Source of the DNA: Luscinia megarhynchos
Lineage: Eukaryota > Chordata > Aves > Passeriformes > Turdidae
DNA: 64,000 nt
Direction: 5' to 3'
NCBI GenBank assembly: GCA_034336665.1
Contig: CM067568.1
Coordinates: forward strand, 13,735,983 to 13,799,982
The position numbers and the translations under genes are program-made. Below, in pieces: positions 56,940 to 64,000 of the stretch. Each line of letters starts with the position of its first letter. The first letter of the stretch is position 1. Below the pieces are notes generated by a model, which was not told the origin of the DNA, did no database searches, and saw only the letters and a program-made list of their open reading frames with translations.

Positions 56940-59900
56940 TTCTTCAGCTGTCCTTCGGACTATTTGCCCCTCATAGCAACCAGACTGACAAACTGCCTTG
57001 GAGGCTGAAGAGTTCTGTGTGTTTGAGGTGTTACTGTTGCCTTAAGGGTGACACTTCTGTTTGCATCTTGGACTGAACAAAGCTCAGAGGGGAAGGTGCC
57101 TGGATGGCTGCACATTGAAACACAGGTCAGATCTGCGTCTGTGCACAAGGAACGGTGAGCTACGTTACCAGAAAGGCTGCAGGAACTGCTAAGTGAAATT
57201 CCCATGTGTGCTGGGAGTGCCAGATGAATTCCTGAGTTAACTAAATGGAAAATGTGAAGCGTTGCTCTTAACTCCATTGCAAAGCAAGCTGCATACACCT
57301 ACATCCCTGCTGATTATGCTCTAAGATAGCACAGACACACAGACCATCAAGAGGCTCTGAATGGTTCATCTTGCCTTGGCTTACTCTCACAGACTCCTCT
57401 CGAGGGACTCCAGACACCCTCCTGCAACAGTGGCTCCATGGGGCTCAGGTGGAAAGTTTTGGACACAGCAGTAAATATTTTGCCTAAGGGGAAATTCAGA
57501 TCCATACAGCCACAGTCCTGCTGGATTTTAAATCAACTGTCTGGCCCTACTGGCATGGTTCACTGTTTAAGTACCCACTGTGCTCTCCCTGCTTAAAGGC
57601 TTCTCACTTACCTTGGTTAACAACTTGACATAACCATTTCCCCTGCAGAAAACTCCAGGATTGAGTGCAGCTGCACTGGAGACTGAGTGTGCAGGTGTCC
57701 CCATTGTGTGGCCTTTTAAATGATTAGCAGTCTAGGAGAGCAGCTTATGTTCCCCTCAGAAGAGTTAAGGGTAGCTGCCCCACTGACAACTCTGCCACGG
57801 TAAAAAATCTGCTCCTGGAGCTGCAGGGCAGAAGCATGAGTTGAAAGAGGTGCAATAAAGCTAATACAGTGTCAACAGTAACTCCTTCGCGTGTTACTGG
57901 ACTTCAGTTAAAAAAATAACTTAAGGGGAAAGGAGACAATTTCCAGAGGCAGGCCTGGAGCAGCAGGACAGATTCTCTGTAGCGTGTATCTCTGTATCTC
58001 ATAATGGAACGATTTGCAACAACAATCTAAACCAAATCGACTAGGAAACCTTGCAAAAAGCAGCTAGCACAGATTTTTGTCCCGTAGCACCCCTGAACCT
58101 GATACTTCACAGTGTAAGAGCTCAGCTACTACAGGGACTGGAATGCTGTGTTTTGCTGCAACTCTGATCACATCCTGATGACATCCTTGCAGTACATGGC
58201 AGCACAAGTGCCTTCTCTGCTCGCTGCAAGTAGCCTTGTCTGTCACCTTTTTGGTTCTTAAAAACAAGGAAAATTACTCCTGTAAGCTGGGGTACAGGCA
58301 TGTGGCACTTTGCCCAGGGACTTAGAACAAACATTGCCTTCAAAACTGACCTAAGGAACTTCTTCCCTTCAAGAGCTCACACACTCAGGACCATAGAGGA
58401 TATTTGAGTGTTACGCTGTTTCACATTCTCTCCAAACCAACATTTCTCCAAAACACGAGGACCACTGCAAGAAGGCAGGTGCTGGAGGGATTCTTTAGAT
58501 CTCAGAGTGCATCCCTCAGTGCCCAGCAAGGACAGCAGCAGTAACAATGCTGGAGTTCCCCACTGACCTGAGATAAAGCTGCAGCTTGGGGCTCCAGCAG
58601 GGAACAGCCCAAGCCCTGCTTTCCCGTATCCTCTCGTCCTGCACTGCAGGTCACGACCCTTGGCCCACAGAAACGAGCTGCAGCCAGCACTGCTTTCGCA
58701 ACAGCAAGAGGAAAAGCTGCCTCTGAGGGCGGAGGAGGGTTTGAACAGAGCATTTCTTCTTGGCCTGGCAATAAACAATGGCAGCACGTGCACACTGGGA
58801 AACACCAGACACTGAGCGGGGCCTGGAGACCGTTTCTTGCTTTGTAGATTCTGATGCAGTTAAGATAAAAAGCAACCCCATGCTGGCTGCCCTTTAACTG
58901 TAAATATCTATGAATGCAAGCTGTGTTCCACAAACATTCCACAATTTTGCAATCCAAGAAAATCAGACTAAGAAAGGGGATGAGGTGAATTCCCAGCTTG
59001 GGCACAACAGTATTTGTGTTATTTCTTAATCTGGGAAAGAACAGTCTCTTATTTAATATACATGTGCAATAATTCAAATTTCAGGAGTTTTGCCAAGTAT
59101 AGAATATGTACTACCAGTGACCTCGGGCTTACAGACATGGAGAATGACTGGAAACTTGTCTCCTTTCAAGAAGCAGATTGAAAATGCAGGTATTTATCTG
59201 AAATAAAATTGATTTACCTGTAGGTGTCTAATAGTGAAATAACGTATGATACATTCTTATTTGAAAAAAGAAGAAAATACCACCACCAGTTTCTATTTAA
59301 TGCTGCTCCAAGCTAAGCCCCCTTTATTCACCTCTGCTTTTTAAGGGCCTCTCCCACCACCCACAAAAACAAAGCTGTGCAACTGAGGCAGTTTCTGTTT
59401 CAGTAATTTCTGAACAGAAGACCCTGTCGTTTCACACTCCCTTCAGCCTGCCCATATGAGATGAAAACAAACTCAGCCAGAATAGGAAACATTAATTTTC
59501 CAACTCTTCTTCAGAGTAAACTCTCACTCTTTATTGACAGCCAAGTTAGTTGAAATGATAAACACAAGGTCACTTTAGAGACAAAATCTGAACACGCACG
59601 TCCCATTGTTACCTGTATGATTCTGACATTATATTTTTTTAAAAAGCTCCAACTGGAATTATGACTTACTATAAAAAAAACCCAAAGAAAGCCCCAATCC
59701 TTAGTCAAAGTTAACCAAGTGTTACAAAATCCCCACAGAAGAGAGACTGATGTATGAACAAAATACACCAAGTGAATAAAGTGGAACCATATGGAGGTAA
59801 GCCCGGCACATTCTCAGAAATCCAGGAATTCCTCTGAGGAAAACTAGGGGAGCACTCAGCTATGCCACACACTGGGGTATTCCTGCCAGCACAGATCCTT

Positions 59901-60598
59901 CTATTTCCAATGGCAGAATCTAAACCCCAGAAGCTTTAAAGCTTTCTCTTTTAGAAATAGTTCTGTATTGGCTTTTCCACAAGCAACACTTTGGCTGAAA
60001 CCCTGACACTCTTTGTCTCCCTGGAACTTCCCTTCCTCTAGGGAAGTAACCAGCCCTCCACACCCAAGTTTTTCTTGCAGACAAGATGAAATAGTCTGCA
60101 GACCGCATCTCTCAAAAGGCCAAACTCGGTCCTTTTTTAATGGAAAGCATTATTTTGCAGCACTACAAGACTACATAAAAAGATTCCTTACAAAGCGGAA
60201 TTTTCACATCATCTTACAACAAAATTATCAATTTTAATTAAATTTCGTTCCAATTAATGCATTACCTATTTAAATATTTGTGACAATTGAGTATCGACCA
60301 GACACTGTGGCCTTCTGCTTAAAATGTGAGTCAGACAGTGAAGGGGTCAAAACTAGAAGCTTAAAAAGAAACTCGTTCAAAGATGCATTAAATGCAGAAA
60401 GAGTGCTAGTACAAAGCATTTCAGTAAATGAGAAAATCCAAGTGATTTTGTGAATCTTCATAATCAACCAAGTATGTAAAAAGACTTTCTTGACAGAAAC
60501 CATCCAAAATATTTATGAAAACCTCCAGCTTTTAAAAATATTATTAAAGTAAGTCCTCTCACTTTCCAAAATATCAGAATTGTGAAATTACCAAAGTT
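56940..60598. other. SAA-HPS5 intergenic region, no recognised gene
   Basis: About 3.7 kb upstream of SAA. A 191-codon open frame at 58502-59077 (minus) has no recognised motif and is probably chance. I found no second SAA copy. More distal SAA control elements could lie here. Confidence 0.6.
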
Positions 60599-61578
60599 GA
60601 CCTGAACTTCAAGAAAACCTTTTGGTGCTGTTTCCCACAATGTTCTCCTGGAGAAATTGGCTGCTCATGGCTTGGATATGTACACTGCCCACCAAGCAAA
60701 AAACTGGCTGGATGGCCAGGCCCAGAGAGGGGTGGGAAATGGAGTTAAATCCAGCTGGTGGCCAGCCCAGGTGCTATCCAGGGCTTGGTGCTGGGCCCTG
60801 TCCTGTTCAATCCCTTTATCAATTTTCTGGAGCAGGGATGGAACCACAGCAGGCTGGTGGCAGTGCTGCCCTGCTGAGGGCAGGAGGGCTCTGCAGAGGG
60901 ATCTGCAGCTGGGCACCAGCCAGCAGTGCTCAGCGGAACAAGGGCAGCCTGGCCTGGGTCAGCAATGGTGTGGCCAGCAGGAACAGGGCAGGGACTGTCC
61001 CCTGTACTGGTCAGGGCACATTGCAAGTGCTGTGATCAGTTCTGGGCCCCTCAGTGCAAGAAAGACATTGAAGGGCTGGAGTGAGTCCAGAGAAGAGAAA
61101 GAGGAGCTGGTGGGGAGTCTGGGGCACAAGGAAAGACATCGAGGGGCTGGAGTGAGGGCAGAGAAGGGAAATGGGAGCACAAGTCCTGTGAGGAGCAGCT
61201 GAGGGAGCTGGGGGTATTTGGCTTGGAGAAATGGAGGCTCAGGGGAGACCTCATTGCTCTCTAGAACTGCCTGAAAGGAGACTGTACCAGGTGGGGGTGG
61301 GGTTCTTTTTCCCAAGTAAAAAGGGATAGGACAAGAAGAAGTGGCCTTACGTTGCTCCAGGAGATGTTTTGATTAAATATCAGGAAACATTTCTTCACCT
61401 AAAGCATTGTCCAGCACTGGAATGGGCAGTCCAGGGAAGTGATGGAGTCACCATCCCTGGAGGCATTTAAAAGCCATGTAGATGTGTCCCTTTGGGACAT
61501 GGTTGAGTAGTGGATTTGGCAGTGCTAGGCTGGAGGATTGGATCTTCAGGGTCTTTTGCAACTTAAATGACTCTGATT
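60599..61578 (+). mobile_element. CR1 LINE, reverse-transcriptase remnant to 3' end, defective
   Basis: The plus strand matches avian CR1 from the segment that encodes a KAFDTVSH-like motif (TGCTGTTTCCCACAATGTTC) through CTGGATGGCCAGGCCCAGAG, GGAGTTAAATCCAGCTGG, GGACATTG-type tail blocks, CTCATTGCTCTCTAGAACT and GGAGTCACCATCCCTGGAGG, to a decayed ACTTAAATGACTCTGATTC end. The block that normally encodes the catalytic FADD motif is missing, and the tail has an internal duplication (61060-61183). It lies in the 3' flank of HPS5. Confidence 0.9.
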
Positions 61579-61981
61579 CGAATTCCACTGTCCTGAGTTT
61601 TGTTGGAGTATGACAACTGATGCCTATAGTCACAGTACACAAACAGGTATGGGCAATTTAGAATTACTGTGCTTGTAGTTTAACAGTAAGTTCATTTAAC
61701 AAGTTTGACTAGTAATCAGCATTTTTAACCATAAATCCACTACTTTAAAATATTTTCTTCCCATTTTAAGACTTGGCTTAGTTAACATACTTCAAATAGT
61801 CAAGGCCTGTCCATATAACTTAAGAAAGGGAAAAAACCAACGGGTACCATAACAGGCACTTCGACAGCAACAGTAAAGGTAAATGACATTTACAGGAAGT
61901 TAAACAAGTGTAGGCTTAGATACTTCTCAATGGTTTCTCATGTTTCCAAACACAGAAACAAAAAAATTCTATACAGCACAA

Positions 61982-61987
61982 TTTAAT
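61982..61987 (-). terminator. Possible HPS5 polyadenylation signal (ATTAAA)
   Basis: ATTAAA on the minus strand, about 330 bases after the HPS5 stop. No AATAAA was found between. Weak, by motif and position only. Confidence 0.3.
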
Positions 61988-62318
61988 ACTTAGGGACTCA
62001 TATCCCTGAACACTTAAGTTATGGACTCATAAAATAAACTCAGGAATTTTCATCTTGGCAATCTGTGAGCTTCATTTCAAGATAAATACTGTCTTATTAT
62101 GGTCTATGTTCTACATAGTTCAAAAGCCATCTTCAAAGGAATAAGGAAGAACTGTCACCATTTCCAGGTCAGATATCTGCCAGATGGAGACTGGCTTAGT
62201 ATTAGCTGAACTTTTAGACAGGAGTTTGTTATTTTTAAGGGCCTGTGAAATTTAAGAGGCACTTGAATATACAGTCATTACAGTATAAAATGTTCCCAGA
62301 GTTCTCCCAAGTTGTTTT

Positions 62319-63892
62319 CTATGCTTGCTGGGACCACAAAAACCGGTCACACCTTTCCAACATGGACTGAATCAGCGCTCTGCAATTAAAGCAAAGGGGA
62401 AAAAAAAGAGGTCAAACAGTAAAAAAGCTAATAACAGAAAGAACAAGAGAGTTTTGATTTGCTTTCTAAAGGGAAATTTGTAAAAAACATGATTGCATTT
62501 CAGAAGTAACATCCTGACATCACCATTCACATCTTTGGAAGGAAGAGGAAAGATCAGAGTGTGTACAGGTCTCAGCAGGACAGATCTGTTTCAGAGAATC
62601 TCCTTCATATACACACTTAGTGTATGATTTCCTGTTTCCTCATTTTCAATTTTAAAATGTCTATATTGCAAACCACACAGTTCTTAAATAATAGGAAAGC
62701 TTTCAGATGAGTCTAAAAGCAAAGGTAAAAATGTGAAGTGCTTTATCTTCTTGTTAACCGAAAAGGAAGTTTAAAGCACTGAGGAGATCCAAAAACAATA
62801 GCGTGTATTTTCTGCTGACACATCTCTTACCTCTGCCTTTTCTCAGCAATTCTCAGTATCTCACAGACACCAGTAAATCTCTCAGACAATTCTAGTGTCA
62901 AGCCACACTCTTGCAAGAGGGGCAAGGCACGATTTGGGCCAATGGCCTTGGCCAGCAACAGAGCGACATTTTCCACAGTGATGCAGTCTGGGCAGCTTGG
63001 GCCCCCGTTGCTGACAGCATTCCCATTCTGTGGGCTGTGGTGGTGGAAAGCTGTGCTGTGATTCTGTGCAAGATGCAGAATAAACTTCCACTCTTCTATG
63101 GTCTCTGGAATGGCACCTAGATGCAAAATGAATTTGTTACATTATTTGTAAAACAAGGATTATTCTATGACTACTATTTAAACTACATCTGTACTTTCAA
63201 TGGAAGCTAGCTATTCTGTTTCACTCTGAAGATTTTAGGAAACCAAGCATTATCAACAAGCAAATTGTGCACAGAAATGTACTGACTCAGCATAAAGATT
63301 TAGTGGTGAACACACATAGCTTCACAATAGTTCAGTACTCAAGGCTTTGAATTAAGCCAAGAGACAAAGTTTTGTTCGTCTTAGGGCTGGAGTGAATTTT
63401 CTCCTGAGTTCTGAACTGTGGTACACAACACTTTGCTCACCCTGACTTTGGTTGTATGCACATGTAGTGGGAAAGTTCTGTGCTATGCAGGAAGGCTTCC
63501 TATTCCTCTGTCTACAACACCAGGGCTAGCTTTTACTCCCAACTGATAAACAAACCAAGATTCTTTAACTTTTAAGCATTTTCTAACACAACTGATTTCA
63601 CAAAACACAGCATGAAGATGCAAGAGTATAATACCTATGTTTTTCAAATATGCTGTTCCACACACATTTAGGGCTGCAGAAACACTTCAAAAAAATAAAA
63701 GTTCAACTCAGCTTTGAGCAAACCGCTTTATAAGGGCAGTTCCTACATTACAGAGGTATGTTTACACAGCTTAAGAATCACTAACCATCTTCTCCACTCA
63801 ATAGGCTCAAATCATCCAAATGAACAATATTAGTAAAGGCTTCCATTCTTCTATCCAGCTCCAGACAGAGAAAAAGATATCCAGGCCAAAAT
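62319..63892 (-). CDS. HPS5: HPS5 (BLOC-2 complex subunit), last three coding exons, 5' part outside window
   Basis: HPS5 forms BLOC-2 with HPS3 and HPS6 and acts in the biogenesis of melanosomes, platelet dense granules and other lysosome-related organelles. Exons: 63786-63892, 62831-63116, 62319-62379, with GT-AG introns and phases 1, 1 and 2 that join. The visible C-terminus is about 150 residues. It includes [81 protein letters not shown] and the terminal [10 protein letters not shown], all as in the human protein. A histidine- and asparagine-rich loop near [14 protein letters not shown] appears less conserved. The frame is intact to the TAG at 62319-62321. Confidence 0.95.
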
Positions 63893-64000
63893 CTTGAATA
63901 AGAGAGTAAAGATTTCCAGGAATCAAATACTCAGTTCAAATCAAAGTTAAGAACAATCATGTGCTCATTTAAGTATGAGTAAAGACAAAAGCAACTAAAC
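62380..64000 (-). other. HPS5 intronic sequence
   Basis: Introns at 62380-62830 and 63117-63785, and part of the next one upstream from 63893. Nothing coding or repetitive is recognised; no further HPS5 exon lies in 63893-64000. Confidence 0.75.

Noticed and set aside
58502..59077. 191-codon minus frame upstream of SAA
   Set aside because: No recognised motif, no splice signals or promoter; the cysteine-rich end suggests chance.
60622..61202. Frames of 137 and 181 codons on the plus strand
   Set aside because: They lie wholly inside the defective CR1 element and do not read as an intact reverse transcriptase.

Overview
This window is nuclear DNA of a bird. The evidence is three CR1 LINE fragments of the avian type, compact intron-rich genes, and predicted proteins that follow the vertebrate TPH1, SAAL1, SAA, SERGEF and HPS5 families closely; TPH1 and SAA look most like the chicken proteins as I remember them. 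Gene order matches the human 11p15 SERGEF-TPH1-SAAL1-SAA-HPS5 block. Species cannot be named from the sequence. All five genes lie on the minus strand, so transcription runs from high to low coordinates: HPS5 (3' end only), SAA, SAAL1, TPH1, SERGEF (5' part only). I rebuilt 36 coding exons by hand from splice sites, phases and family similarity.

Layout. 1-17882: SERGEF exons 8 to 1, an RCC1-repeat protein; the last 7.9 kb on the left is intron, and the gene's 3' exons lie outside. A CpG island at about 17.4-18.0 kb is its promoter. 18.46-20.27 kb: probable TPH1 3'UTR. 20275-32422: TPH1, the rate-limiting enzyme of peripheral and pineal serotonin/melatonin synthesis, with ten coding exons and a likely first exon in a GC-rich island followed by a minisatellite. 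32.5-45.5 kb: about 13 kb of intergenic DNA with no gene I can recognise. 45.5-54.88 kb: SAAL1, twelve exons and a complete frame. 55.2-56.8 kb: one serum amyloid A gene with a compact acute-phase promoter (TATA, kappaB, C/EBP). 57-61.6 kb: intergenic with a CR1. 62.3-64 kb: the last three coding exons of HPS5, a BLOC-2 subunit.

The genes form no operon-like unit. TPH1 makes serotonin, SAA is a secreted acute-phase apolipoprotein, SAAL1 is an ARM-like intracellular protein, SERGEF is a putative exchange factor linked to secretion, and HPS5 acts in lysosome-related organelle biogenesis. What joins them is conserved synteny.

Points of most interest: a one-base insertion in the last exon of TPH1 that would remove the C-terminal tetramerisation segment (a real lesion or an assembly error); a possible in-frame N-terminal extension of TPH1; a roughly 22-bp minisatellite beside TPH1 exon 1 that repeats a splice-donor-like motif; a GC-AG intron in SAAL1; and an SAA promoter laid out like the mammalian one. 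I found no sign of an undescribed multi-gene system; this is an ordinary conserved vertebrate block with some unusual local features.
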